From assembly GCA_050692195.1 (NCBI GenBank), contig JBOGVA010000048.1, forward strand, positions 1 through 51,530: a stretch of 51,530 nucleotides of DNA, written 5' to 3'. Origin of the DNA: JBOGVA01 sp050692195 (GTDB lineage: Bacteria > Actinomycetota > UBA4738). Positions 27,253 to 35,969 of the stretch are shown one piece after another (position 1 is the first letter of the stretch; every line of letters starts with the position of its first letter). The translations under genes and the position numbers were made by a program. The notes under the pieces are model-generated. The model did no database searches. It saw only the letters and a list, made by a program, of their open reading frames with translations, and was not told the DNA's origin.

Positions 27253-27968
27253 GCCAGACAGCGCGGCATCGGGACGTCGCCAGGGAGCCGCCCCCCGCGG
27301 AGCAGACGCCCCTCATCACTCTTGAAGAGATCCAGCAAGACCCTCCTCTTTCCACCTTCATCGCCAGCGCCGACCGCGTCATGGAGGGCCTCGGGTACAC
27401 CGAGCACGGGTTCCGCCACGCCAACCTCAGCGCCCGGATCGCCTACAACGTCATGACCCGGCTGGGGTACGAAGGCCGGATGGCCGAACTGTCCTGCATC
27501 GCCGGGTATCTGCACGACGTGGGCAACATGGTCGCCCGGGAGAACCATGGTCCAACGGGGGCCCTGCTCGTCTACGACGTGCTCAAGGACCGCATGGCCT
27601 CCAGCGACCTCGCGCTGATCATGAGCGCGGTGGGCAACCACGAGATCGAGGGTGGGGAGGCGGTGAGCCCTGTATCGGCCGCCGTCATCCTGGCCGACAA
27701 GTCGGACGTTCATCGCAGCAGGGTCCGAAAGTCCGCCCAGATCGACTTCGACATTCACGACCGGGTGAACTACGCGGCCGAGCAGTCGTTCCTCCGGGTA
27801 GACTCGGGTGCCCGGACGGTGACCCTCGAGCTGACCATCGACACCGAGATCAGCCACGTCATGGAGTACTTCGAGATCTTCCTTCAGCGAATGATGATGT
27901 GCCGCCGAGCTGCCGAGCGCCTGGACTGCCGGTTCAGGCTCACCATCAACGGGGCTACCCTCCTGTAA
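27249..27968 (+). CDS. HD-domain phosphohydrolase-like protein
   Basis: 239 residues with the HD metal site in GYLHDVGNM and a preceding His in HGFRHANLSARIAYNV, plus a later GNHEIEGG and DKSDVHRSRV. HD proteins hydrolyse phosphate esters or cyclic nucleotides; the substrate is not identifiable. The C-terminal 60 residues (LELTIDTEISHVMEYFEIF) form a separate small domain. It is coupled to yajC by GTGA and precedes secD by 10 nt. I recall HD proteins at this spot in other actinobacterial and Gram-positive sec loci, without an assigned role. Confidence 0.82.
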   Translation: MSQTARHRDVAREPPPAEQTPLITLEEIQQDPPLSTFIASADRVMEGLGYTEHGFRHANLSARIAYNVMTRLGYEGRMAELSCIAGYLHDVGNMVARENHGPTGALLVYDVLKDRMASSDLALIMSAVGNHEIEGGEAVSPVSAAVILADKSDVHRSRVRKSAQIDFDIHDRVNYAAEQSFLRVDSGARTVTLELTIDTEISHVMEYFEIFLQRMMMCRRAAERLDCRFRLTINGATLL

Positions 27969-27978
27969 GGGGACGTCT

Positions 27979-29577
27979 ATGAGAGGCACCGGTCGGCTCG
28001 TGCTTTCGATCGCGGTCGTCGCCCTCTTGGTGGGGGCCGCCCTGGCGGGCTTGCTGACGAGCGTTCGCCCGCTTCTCGGCCTGGACCTGGAGGGAGGCCT
28101 CTCGGTGATCCTGGCCGGCCCATCCGGAACCGAACAGGGAGTCATGCAGCGAGCCCTCGACAGGATCCGCGACCGGGTCGATGCGCTCGGCGTGGCGGAG
28201 CCCGACATCACCCTGATCGGGGGAAACCTCATCCAGGTTCAGCTCCCCGGCCTTGGCGGGCAGGGGAGAGTGGAGCTCCAGGGCGATCGGTTCTGCGCTG
28301 TATCCGCGGCGGGCCAGCTCCTCGAATGCTTCGAGGACCGGGCGGAGGCCGAGGCGAAGGCCAAGGAGCAGAGCGTCAGCCGCGTCCTGCAGATCATTGG
28401 GCAGACGGCCCGGCTGGAGGAACGAGCCGTGGCCGCTCAGGAGGGGGTCGTCTCCCCCGGCGACCCGACCTACGAGACGACGGCATTCACCGAGGGGGTG
28501 CTTCAGCCCAACGACCCGTATCGCCAGAACGAGAACTTCAGGGAGGAGCCCCCGCCCGAGGGCGGCGGCCTGGTCACCTACCTCGACAGCGACGACAATG
28601 GTTTCTTCACGCCCGGCCGGGATCCCATCTACCGGCTGGAGAAGGTCGAGATCACCGGAGCGGACCTGTCCAAGGCCACCGCCCAATACGTCACCTCGGC
28701 AAACACGGGTACGACGGTGACCGACCCCGGGTGGCGGGTGTTCTTCACCTTGAACGACCAGGGCGGGCAGAAATTCGCCGAGGCCACGCAGAGGCTGATC
28801 GACAGGCAACTCGCCATCGTCCTGGACAACGTGGTGGTGTCCGCCCCCACCGTCCAGGGAGCCATCACCGGCGGAGAGGGAGAGATCACGGGCGGCTTCT
28901 CGGAACCCGAGGCCAAGAACCTGGCCGTGGTCCTGAACTCCGGGGCCCTCCCGGTGGAGCTCGAGCGCCAGGAGGTTCGCACTGTGACCGCCCTCCTCGG
29001 CAGGGAATCCCTTCGGCAGGGGCTGCTGGCCGGGATCGCCGGCCTGGTCGCCCTCATGCTGTACCTCGCCTTCTACTATCGGCTGCTGGGGGTCGTGACC
29101 TGGCTGGGCATGGCCATCTGGGCGATCCTCGCGATCGGCCTGGTGTCGCTGCTCGGCAGGACCGTAGGCTACGCCTTGACCCTGGCCGGCGTGGCCGGCC
29201 TGGTGGTCTCGATCGGCATCACGGCCGACTCGTACATCGTGTTCTACGAGCGCCTCAAAGACGAGGTCCGCCACGGGAAGTCGCTTCGCGCGTCCGTAGT
29301 GCCTGCCTTCAAGAGGGCCTGGCGGACCATCATCGCCGCCAACACCATCACGATCATCGCTGCCGCAGTGCTGTATCTGCTGGCGGTGGGGTCTGTGAGG
29401 GGATTCGCTCTGACCCTTGGCCTGGCCACGGCGCTGGACATGTTCGTCGTCTACTTCTTCAAGCGCCCGACGGTGTTCCTGATCTCCCGGAGCCCGTTGC
29501 TCTCCAACCTCAGGGGCATGGGCCTCCGCAGCGGTATTGCCGCGGATCCCGTCCCCGTGGCCGGGGGGGAACGATGA
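27979..29577 (+). CDS. secD: Protein translocase subunit SecD
   Basis: 532 residues. An N-terminal helix (about 10-30) precedes GLDLEGGLSVIL (the conserved D1 motif). A long extracytoplasmic P1 region follows, including TGADLSKA and FTLNDQGGQKFAEAT. The C-terminal five-helix block has SIGITADSYIVFYERLKDEV and RAWRTIIAANTITIIAA. SecD and SecF use the proton motive force to pull preproteins through SecYEG. An extra Pro/Glu/Gly-rich loop (about residues 155-210) lies inside P1. AAGGGGA precedes the ATG. Overlap with secF is ATGA. Confidence 0.96.
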   Translation: MRGTGRLVLSIAVVALLVGAALAGLLTSVRPLLGLDLEGGLSVILAGPSGTEQGVMQRALDRIRDRVDALGVAEPDITLIGGNLIQVQLPGLGGQGRVELQGDRFCAVSAAGQLLECFEDRAEAEAKAKEQSVSRVLQIIGQTARLEERAVAAQEGVVSPGDPTYETTAFTEGVLQPNDPYRQNENFREEPPPEGGGLVTYLDSDDNGFFTPGRDPIYRLEKVEITGADLSKATAQYVTSANTGTTVTDPGWRVFFTLNDQGGQKFAEATQRLIDRQLAIVLDNVVVSAPTVQGAITGGEGEITGGFSEPEAKNLAVVLNSGALPVELERQEVRTVTALLGRESLRQGLLAGIAGLVALMLYLAFYYRLLGVVTWLGMAIWAILAIGLVSLLGRTVGYALTLAGVAGLVVSIGITADSYIVFYERLKDEVRHGKSLRASVVPAFKRAWRTIIAANTITIIAAAVLYLLAVGSVRGFALTLGLATALDMFVVYFFKRPTVFLISRSPLLSNLRGMGLRSGIAADPVPVAGGER

Positions 29578-30890
29578 GGATCCGCGAGGCCATCGCCACG
29601 TTCCGTGGACACCACACCCCGAACTTCAACTTCGTTGGACGAAAGCACATCTGGTTCGCGTTTTCAGGCGCTCTGATCGCTCTCTCCCTCGTCGGACTCT
29701 TCGTGCGGGGGCTGAACTTCTCGATCGCCTTCACCGGAGGGTCTCTCCTCGAGTTCGAGAACCGGAGCGAGGCCTCGGTGGCCGACTATCAGGCGGTGAT
29801 GGCTCGATTCGGGCTGGAGGAAGCAACCGTCGAGATCCTCGGAGGCGGAACGGTCGCCATCCGGACGGAGAGCCTGACCGAGTTGGGTGCACCGGCCACG
29901 CCGAGCCCGGCCACGCCGAGCCCGACCACCACCGCTACCCCAAGCCCGACCGCGACCCCGACACCCACGGCGAGCCCGACCCAGGACTCCTCGCCTACTC
30001 CCGCCCCATCTCCGACGGCCACGGCAAGCCCCACGCCGACCACCGCGACCAGCATCAGGGCCGACCGGCTCCGTCAGGCACTGGCCGACCTGGCCGGGAT
30101 AGGTCTGGAGGAGATCAACGAGCAGGACGTGGGACCGACGTGGGGGAGCACGATCTCGCGCAAAGCCATCACCAGCCTGATCGTGTTCCTGGTCCTGGTA
30201 ACGCTGTACATCACGATCAGGTTCGAGCTGAAGATGGCTGCGGGGGCCCTGATCGCCCTGGGCCACGACATCATCATCACGGCCGGCATCTTCGCCCTGG
30301 TCGGCCGGGAGGTCAGCCCGGAGACGGTCATCGCGATCCTCACGATCCTCGGATTCTCGCTGTATGACACCGTGGTTATCTACGACAAGGTGAAGGAGAA
30401 CACCGAACTGGCCGCGGTCGTAGCTCGCGACACGTACTCGGGTGTGGTCAACGCGTCCCTGAACCAGGTGTTCATGCGCTCGGTGAACACATCGCTCGTC
30501 GTGCTGCTCCCGATCGGAGCCCTGCTCCTGTTCGGTGGCCAGACACTGAAGGACTTCGCCTTCGCGCTGTTCGTGGGGGTGGCCATCGGGGTCTACTCGT
30601 CGATCTTCGTGGCCGCGCCCGTCCTCGCCGTGGTGAAGGAGCGGGAGCCCAGGTATCAGCAGATCCGGACGCGCGCCCAGGCCCGTGCTGCCAGGCCGGG
30701 CCTTCGGGCCGTCCCCTCGGCCAGAGCCGCTCGTGGCCAGGGGGCGGAGCGGGAGCTGGAGCCGGCGGCCTCGGTCGCGGCGGTGCCCGGTCCCAGCGGG
30801 CCCTCCACCACGGCGCGGACCCGCGGCGCGGGGTCCGCGCGGAAGAAGAAGGGGAGGCCGCAGGGCAAGCCGAAGCGACGCCGACGCTAG
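29574..30890 (+). CDS. secF: Protein translocase subunit SecF with a Pro/Thr/Ser-rich insertion
   Basis: 438 residues, longer than most SecF. Helix 1 (about 24-43) is followed by NFSIAFTGGSLLEF, and the C-terminal helices carry ILTILGFSLYDTVVIYDKVKEN and RSVNTSLVVLLPIGALLLFGG. Between residues about 104 and 160, in the extracytoplasmic P1 region, lies a low-complexity Thr-Pro-Ser-Ala stretch (repeats such as TPSPATPSP). The tail ends with ARKKKGRPQGKPKRRRR, a strongly basic cytoplasmic extension. Both additions are in frame and the flanking SecF motifs are intact, so the gene should be functional. Confidence 0.94.
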   Translation: MRIREAIATFRGHHTPNFNFVGRKHIWFAFSGALIALSLVGLFVRGLNFSIAFTGGSLLEFENRSEASVADYQAVMARFGLEEATVEILGGGTVAIRTESLTELGAPATPSPATPSPTTTATPSPTATPTPTASPTQDSSPTPAPSPTATASPTPTTATSIRADRLRQALADLAGIGLEEINEQDVGPTWGSTISRKAITSLIVFLVLVTLYITIRFELKMAAGALIALGHDIIITAGIFALVGREVSPETVIAILTILGFSLYDTVVIYDKVKENTELAAVVARDTYSGVVNASLNQVFMRSVNTSLVVLLPIGALLLFGGQTLKDFAFALFVGVAIGVYSSIFVAAPVLAVVKEREPRYQQIRTRAQARAARPGLRAVPSARAARGQGAERELEPAASVAAVPGPSGPSTTARTRGAGSARKKKGRPQGKPKRRRR

Positions 30891-30911
30891 GCCCGCAACG
30901 GGAGGAGACCG

Positions 30912-31439
30912 GTGAAGAACGGCATCGAGCAGCTCAAGGGCCTGATCCGCGACGTGCCCGACTTTCCTCAGAAGGGCATCGTCTTCAAGGACATCACGCC
31001 CCTCCTGGCGGACGAGAACGCCTTTTCCTCGATCATCGACCTGATCGTGGTGCACTACGGCCGGGGGAACATCGACAAGGTGGTGGGGATCGAAGCCCGC
31101 GGGTTCATCCTGGCATCGCCCGTCGCCTATCACTTCGGGGCAGGCTTCGTTCCGGTACGGAAGGAGGGGAAGCTCCCCTGGGACAGCGAGCGGGAGGAAT
31201 ACGAGCTGGAGTACGGCACCGCTTGCCTCGAGATCCACAGGGACTCCATCCGCCCCGGTGAGCGGGTGCTGATCGTGGACGACGTGCTGGCAACGGGCGG
31301 CACAGCAAGAGCCACGGCCAAGCTGGTGGAGCGATTGGGAGGCAAGGTCATGGGGATCGCCTGCCTGATCGAGCTCGGTTTCCTGAACGGCCGGAAGAAG
31401 GTGTCCGACTACGAGTTCTTCAGCCTGATCACGTACTGA
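30912..31439 (+). CDS. apt: Adenine phosphoribosyltransferase
   Basis: 175 residues. The PRPP-binding motif is VLIVDDVLATGGTA, and the family start IRDVPDFPQKGIVFKDITPLL is recognisable (IRDVPDFP, KGIVFKDITP). KLPWDSEREEYELEYG is the adenine-site loop. It salvages adenine to AMP. GTG 30912 follows GGAGGAG by 5-6 nt. The secDF-apt-rel order is common in actinobacteria; here an HNH gene and a VanZ-like gene are inserted on the opposite strand between apt and rel. Confidence 0.96.
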   Translation: MKNGIEQLKGLIRDVPDFPQKGIVFKDITPLLADENAFSSIIDLIVVHYGRGNIDKVVGIEARGFILASPVAYHFGAGFVPVRKEGKLPWDSEREEYELEYGTACLEIHRDSIRPGERVLIVDDVLATGGTARATAKLVERLGGKVMGIACLIELGFLNGRKKVSDYEFFSLITY

Positions 31440-31445
31440 GTCGGG

Positions 31446-32633
31446 TCACGGCGGGGCCCGCCCCTCCAACGGAGTGCCGTCCGGTCTCCAGAATCTGAGT
31501 TCACCGTCCGCCTTCTCCATGCGGAAGCCGCCGCGGTGGATCAGCCGGTGGTGCGGACGGCACAGGAGCACGAGGTTGTCGAGCGCGGTGGCGCCGCCGT
31601 CCGCCCAGTGCCTGACGTGGTGGGCGTCGCACCACGTGTGCGGTCGGTCGCAGCCCTGAAACCGGCAGCCCTGATCACGGACCACGACGGCGCGCCGCAT
31701 TGGCGGCGGGACCACAGCCGTACGCCGTCCCACGTCAAGGGGCTCGGACTGACCTTTCGTGATCACCCTGCTGACAGACGCATCGCATGCCCACTGCCTG
31801 GCGACTTCCGGGTGGATGGGACCAACGTGGTCGAACTCGCTGAGCACACCGGGTCGCCCCTGTAGGGCCTCCATATCCACGGTCACGGTGACATGAGGGC
31901 GCTGGCCGGCCACCCGCGGGCGGTCGATGGCATCCAGCCACTGGCGGCAGACCTCTCCGAGGGCGTCGGCCCGTCTCTGCGCGGGGGTTCGGCGATCCTC
32001 GGAATCGGAGGCCCGGGAATCAGCGTCCTGGACGGCTCGCAACGCGGTGATCAGCGTCTCACCGGTCTCGGGATCCAGGTCGCCGTCCACGCGAACCGTT
32101 CCAAACAGCGTCTGCGACACATGCAGCCGCCGCCTCTGCCAGAGGCTGTCGTCATCCTCCAGCGCCCGCCGGGAGTCGACGGCCTGTTGCCAGTAGGCCA
32201 CGACCTGCTGGAGCTGTCGTACGCTCAGAGACCGGGCGGCGTCGAGGAGCGTGCGCTCGTGCGCCGAGAACGCTTCCGGATGTGCGTCACGGGCCGAAGC
32301 GAGCACCCGCAGTGCAGAAGAAGAAATCTCCCCGGCGGCGAGTGCGTGGCGGGTCGCCGGCATCTCAGCCAACGCCCTCGCCAGCCGAACCTGATCAGCG
32401 GCCCTACCTCCCGATACGCCGAACCGATTGGTCAACCATGAAGTAGTCGAGAGATATCCGTCGCGCTGCCACGGCCGTCGACGGTCCAGCTCCCGCAGGC
32501 GCCTCAACCGCTCGCCCTCGATTATCTCCCCGGCGCGTTGCAGCTCGGCGAAGTCCTCCTCCAGCTGGGCGTCCGTGAGGCCCGGTAGGTCCTCAGAGCA
32601 AAGCTCGTCGAGTAAGGAGCGGATGTTACCCAC
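31446..32633 (-). CDS. DUF222 / 13E12-repeat family HNH endonuclease-like protein, SOS-controlled
   Basis: 395 residues. The N-terminal helical DUF222 region (about 20-290) has GYLSTTSWLTNRFGVSGG and AGEISSSALRVLA. The C-terminal HNH module reads CRFQGCDRPHTWCDAHHV.HW and NLVLLCRPHHRLIH, with all Cys/His metal ligands and the catalytic His present. These proteins are numerous in actinobacteria (mycobacterial 13E12 repeats), and biochemical function is unproven. GTG 32633 is preceded by AAGAGG, and a perfect LexA box sits 16 nt before the start, so expression should be DNA-damage induced. The gene converges on apt with a 6-nt gap. Confidence 0.88.
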   Translation of the reverse strand: MGNIRSLLDELCSEDLPGLTDAQLEEDFAELQRAGEIIEGERLRRLRELDRRRPWQRDGYLSTTSWLTNRFGVSGGRAADQVRLARALAEMPATRHALAAGEISSSALRVLASARDAHPEAFSAHERTLLDAARSLSVRQLQQVVAYWQQAVDSRRALEDDDSLWQRRRLHVSQTLFGTVRVDGDLDPETGETLITALRAVQDADSRASDSEDRRTPAQRRADALGEVCRQWLDAIDRPRVAGQRPHVTVTVDMEALQGRPGVLSEFDHVGPIHPEVARQWACDASVSRVITKGQSEPLDVGRRTAVVPPPMRRAVVVRDQGCRFQGCDRPHTWCDAHHVRHWADGGATALDNLVLLCRPHHRLIHRGGFRMEKADGELRFWRPDGTPLEGRAPP

Positions 32634-32648
32634 GGCAGCCTCTTGCTT

Positions 32649-32662
32649 CGAACATACGTTCG
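32649..32662 (-). promoter_or_regulatory. LexA (SOS) operator upstream of the HNH gene
   Basis: Read on the minus strand it is CGAACGTATGTTCG, a full match to the CGAAC-N4-GTTCG SOS box, within the longer palindrome TTCGAACGTATGTTCGAA (32647-32664). The core GAACGTATGTTC is identical to the one at the ruvC start. Confidence 0.88.
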
Positions 32663-32706
32663 AACACTAGCACCCCCCACTGACACGACTTCAGGCCGGT
32701 GGGGCC

Positions 32707-33153
32707 TCAGCGACTCATGCGGTGGCGGAGGAGCCGCCACGCCGCGAACCCCGCCAGGACACCTGCGCCGTTGGCCAGCCCGTCGCCCAGGTCTCCGTGC
32801 CTGTCGGCGAACGGGACGAAGGCCTGGGCGACTTCCAGGATGGTGCCGAGGAACGCGGCCCCCAGGGCGATCGTCCAGGCCCGGCCCGCTAACCACCCCG
32901 ACCCTCTTCCCGGCCGCCACACGGCCGCGAGCAGAAGACAGCCCGTCAGCGCCGCGTACGCCAGGGCGTGCCACATCTTGTCGGCCAGCGAGAAGGGCTC
33001 AGGAGGCCCCTTCGGCCCGAGGGAGAGGACCACGATGGCCAACAGCAAGACTCCCGACAGCGCCCACAGCGCGCCGTCGATGGCCCGACGAGACACCTGA
33101 AGCGAAGGCGGCGTCGACCCGGGCGCTCGGTCCGAATCGTTCCGTGCCGTCAC
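32707..33153 (-). CDS. VanZ-family membrane protein
   Basis: 148 residues with four hydrophobic helices (about 28-45, 60-80, 92-110, 120-140). The polar signatures DKMWHALAYAAL and LEVAQAFVPFADRHGDLGDGLANGAG match VanZ-like proteins, whose conserved E.xQ and D..D..N residues cluster at the membrane. VanZ confers low-level teicoplanin resistance by an unknown mechanism; most homologues have no assigned role. GTG 33153 is the start. It is divergent from rel, with the two starts 87 nt apart. Confidence 0.8.
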   Translation of the reverse strand: MTARNDSDRAPGSTPPSLQVSRRAIDGALWALSGVLLLAIVVLSLGPKGPPEPFSLADKMWHALAYAALTGCLLLAAVWRPGRGSGWLAGRAWTIALGAAFLGTILEVAQAFVPFADRHGDLGDGLANGAGVLAGFAAWRLLRHRMSR

Positions 33154-33216
33154 GTCGGCCAGTGTTCCATACGGACCCGTGTCCCGTGGCGATCAAGAGT
33201 GGTGTGTGAAGGGCCG

Positions 33217-33222
33217 TACAAT
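33217..33222 (+). promoter_or_regulatory. -10 hexamer TACAAT of rel
   Basis: TACAAT would start transcription near 33229, and AAGGAAAGG just before TTG 33241 would serve as ribosome binding site. Both support the TTG start. Confidence 0.5.
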
Positions 33223-33240
33223 GACTCGAAGGAAAGGTCT

Positions 33241-35490
33241 TTGGAGCAGCAGGAAGCCGTCAGGTCCGAACGCCGGGGCGGGATCCTGTCCCGCCTACCG
33301 TTCAGGCCGTCCGGCGACGGGCCGGCCGATTCGCTTGAAGCCCTCCTCCGGCTGGTGAAGGCGCGAAACTCCAAGATCGACGTCAAGGAGATCCAGCGCG
33401 CCTACGCCTTCGCCGAAGAGTCCCACCGCGGGCAGAAACGGCTCTCCGGGGAGGACTTCATCGAACACCCCGTCGCCGTCGCGGCCATCGTCGCGGATCT
33501 CGGGATGGACCCCACCACGATCCAGGCCGCCCTGCTCCACGACGTCGTGGAGGACACGCAACTCACGCTGGAGGACATCGTGAGCGAGTTCGGTGAGCCG
33601 GTGGGGAGCATCGTCGACGGGCTGACCAAGCTGGACAAGATCAAGTTCCGGTCTCGAGAGCAAGAGCAGGCCGAGAACGTTCGAAAGATGATCATCGCCA
33701 TGGCCCGCGACATCCGCGTCCTCATGATCAAGTTGGCCGACCGGCTGCACAACATGCGAACGCTGGGGGTCTTCTCTCGGCAGAAGCAGCAGGAGAAGGC
33801 CACGGAGACGCTCGAGATCTACTCGCCGCTCGCTCATCGCCTGGGGGTTCACCGGGTCAAGTGGGAGCTGGAGGACCTGGCGTTCCAGGCGCTGCATCCG
33901 CGGCGGTTCGAGGAGATCCAGAACCTGGTGGAGAAGCGGGAGGGGGAACGCCAGGAGTACGTGGAGAACGTGTGCGAGCAGCTCTCCGCAAAGCTCCGCG
34001 AGATGAAGGTCAAAGCGGACGTCCAGGGACGGCCGAAGCACCTCTACTCGGTCTACGAGAAGATGGTCCTGCGGGGCAAGGAGTTCAACGAGATCTACGA
34101 CCTGGTCGGGATCCGAGTCCTGGTCGACTCGATCCACGATTGCTATGGGGCCCTCGGCGCCTTGCACGCTCTGTGGCGGCCCGTGCCGGGGCGTTTCAAG
34201 GACTACGTCGCGATGCCCAAGTTCAACATGTACCAGTCCCTGCACACGACCGTGATCGGCCCGGAGGGAAGACCACTGGAGGTGCAGATCCGGACCCACC
34301 AGATGCACCGCACCGCGGAGTACGGCATCGCGGCCCACTGGCGCTACAAGGACCGGTCCTCCAAGCGGGCTGCCGACGAGCAGGCCGAGATGGCCTGGCT
34401 CGGCCGGATGCTCGAGTGGCAGCAGGAGATGGCCGACCCGAGGGAGTTCATGGAGGGCCTCAAGATCGACCTATACGAGGGACAGGTCTTCGTGTTCACG
34501 CCGAAGGGCGATGTGGTGAACCTCCCGGCCGGGGCCACCCCCGTCGACTTCGCCTACGCCATTCACACCGAGGTCGGCCATCGTTGCATCGGGGCGCGCG
34601 TAGGGGGTCGGCTGGTCCCGCTCGACTACCAGCTGCAGACCGGCGAGGCCGTGGAGATCCTGACGTCGAAGGCTGCCGACGCCGCCCCCACTCGGGACTG
34701 GCTTTCCATCGTGAAGTCCCCGCGGGCCCGGAACAAGATCCGGCAGTGGTTCTCGCGCGAGCGCAGGGAGGACGCGCTGGAGATGGGACGAGAGTTGCTC
34801 CACCGGACCCTGCGTCGGCACTCCCTCCCCGTGGTGCGGCTGTCCTCGGACGAGCTGATGGCCCGGATCGCTACCGACCTCAAGTACCCCACCCTCGACT
34901 CCCTCTACGTCGCGATCGGCGAGGGCCACGTCTCCCCACAGTCGATCGTGTCCCGCCTGACCCGGCTGGTATCCGAGGAGGCAGAGGACGAGGCCGAGAC
35001 CATCCCGGCGGCCCGGCCGGTCCGCCTGGCCAGGGAGCCCGTCCAGTCGGTTGTGGTGCAGGAGAGGAGCGACGTCTGGGTGAACCTGGCGCGCTGCTGC
35101 ACCCCGGTCCCCGGCGACCGGATCATGGGGTTCATCACTCGGGGGCACGGCGTCTCCGTCCACCGGACGGATTGCCCGAACGTCAAGGAGCTGAGCCGCC
35201 AGCCGGACCGCATCATCGAGGTCTCCTGGCGAGGCGGAAAGCCCACCTCGTTCCTGGTGTCCATCCAGGTGGAGGCACTGGACCGCAGAAAGCTGCTCCA
35301 GGACGTGGCCACGGTCCTGGGGGACCAGCACGTGAACATCGTGGCCGCCTCGTCTCACACAGCGAAGGACAGGATCGCCACGCTCCGCTTCACCGTCGAG
35401 CTGGCGGACATCACACACCTTTCGAGCATCATGTCGGCCGTGAAGCGGGTCGACGCGGTCTTCGACGCCTATCGCGTGGTCCCCGGGTAG
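33241..35490 (+). CDS. rel: Bifunctional (p)ppGpp synthase/hydrolase, Rel/SpoT family
   Basis: 749 residues from TTG 33241. The HD hydrolase domain has FIEHPVAVAAI and ALLHDVVEDT (HDxxED intact). The synthetase domain has YDLVGIRVLV and GRFKDYVAMPKFN.YQSLHTTV. TGS (VFVFTPKGDVVNLPAGATPVDFAY), the conserved CC region (LARCCTPVPGD) and a C-terminal ACT domain follow. It makes and degrades the stringent-response alarmone and senses stalled ribosomes through the C-terminal half. TTG is chosen because AAGGAAAGG lies 3 nt upstream and a TACAAT box fits; no ATG lies nearby in frame. Confidence 0.95.
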   Translation: MEQQEAVRSERRGGILSRLPFRPSGDGPADSLEALLRLVKARNSKIDVKEIQRAYAFAEESHRGQKRLSGEDFIEHPVAVAAIVADLGMDPTTIQAALLHDVVEDTQLTLEDIVSEFGEPVGSIVDGLTKLDKIKFRSREQEQAENVRKMIIAMARDIRVLMIKLADRLHNMRTLGVFSRQKQQEKATETLEIYSPLAHRLGVHRVKWELEDLAFQALHPRRFEEIQNLVEKREGERQEYVENVCEQLSAKLREMKVKADVQGRPKHLYSVYEKMVLRGKEFNEIYDLVGIRVLVDSIHDCYGALGALHALWRPVPGRFKDYVAMPKFNMYQSLHTTVIGPEGRPLEVQIRTHQMHRTAEYGIAAHWRYKDRSSKRAADEQAEMAWLGRMLEWQQEMADPREFMEGLKIDLYEGQVFVFTPKGDVVNLPAGATPVDFAYAIHTEVGHRCIGARVGGRLVPLDYQLQTGEAVEILTSKAADAAPTRDWLSIVKSPRARNKIRQWFSRERREDALEMGRELLHRTLRRHSLPVVRLSSDELMARIATDLKYPTLDSLYVAIGEGHVSPQSIVSRLTRLVSEEAEDEAETIPAARPVRLAREPVQSVVVQERSDVWVNLARCCTPVPGDRIMGFITRGHGVSVHRTDCPNVKELSRQPDRIIEVSWRGGKPTSFLVSIQVEALDRRKLLQDVATVLGDQHVNIVAASSHTAKDRIATLRFTVELADITHLSSIMSAVKRVDAVFDAYRVVPG

Positions 35491-35498
35491 GCTCGGCC

Positions 35499-35936
35499 GT
35501 GAGGCTGGTCGTCCAGCGCGCGTCGCGCGCGGCCGTGCGGGCCGGGGGGGAGACCGTCGCCGAGATCGGCCCCGGACTGCTCGTGCTCGTGGGGGCCGGC
35601 CGCGACGACCGGGACGGGGAGGCCGAATGGCTCGCGGAGAAGGTGTACCACCTGCGGATCTTCGAGGACGTCGAGGGGAAGATGAACCTGGCCCTGCATG
35701 ACGTCGGCGGTGAGGTCCTGGTGGTTCCGCAGTTCACCCTGTACGGAGACGTCGGCAAGGGAAGGCGCCCCTCCTGGGCGGCAGCCGCGCCACCGGAGGT
35801 CGCAGAGGCGCGGGTTGAGGCATTTGCCGGAGCCCTCGAGGAACTCGGGGCGAAGGTGCAAAGAGGCGTGTTCCGGGAGCACATGGAGGTCGAGCTGGTG
35901 AACGACGGCCCGGTGACGATCCTGCTCGAAGTCTGA
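35499..35936 (+). CDS. dtd: D-aminoacyl-tRNA deacylase
   Basis: 145 residues from GTG 35499, eight nt after the rel stop. MRLVVQRASRAAV is the family start. The cross-subunit Gly-cisPro region (NDGPVTILLE) near the C-terminus is intact, while the SQFTLY motif reads PQFTLYGD, with Pro for the usual Ser. The homodimer removes D-amino acids (and glycine) from mischarged tRNAs. The rel-dtd-hydrolase-hisS-aspS order groups it with translation quality control. Confidence 0.94.
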   Translation: MRLVVQRASRAAVRAGGETVAEIGPGLLVLVGAGRDDRDGEAEWLAEKVYHLRIFEDVEGKMNLALHDVGGEVLVVPQFTLYGDVGKGRRPSWAAAAPPEVAEARVEAFAGALEELGAKVQRGVFREHMEVELVNDGPVTILLEV

Positions 35937-35954
35937 ACGCCCACTTCGCGCTGA

Positions 35955-35960
35955 TACGAT
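35955..35960 (+). promoter_or_regulatory. -10 hexamer TACGAT before the metallo-hydrolase gene
   Basis: TACGAT ends 9 nt before ATG 35970; no Shine-Dalgarno is visible. Confidence 0.4.
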
Positions 35961-35969
35961 GGCCCGACG

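Noticed and set aside
29880..30060. Frameshift or misassembly inside secF
   Set aside because: The Thr-Pro-Ser stretch is in frame and SecF motifs on both sides are intact, so it is a genuine insertion as far as can be seen.
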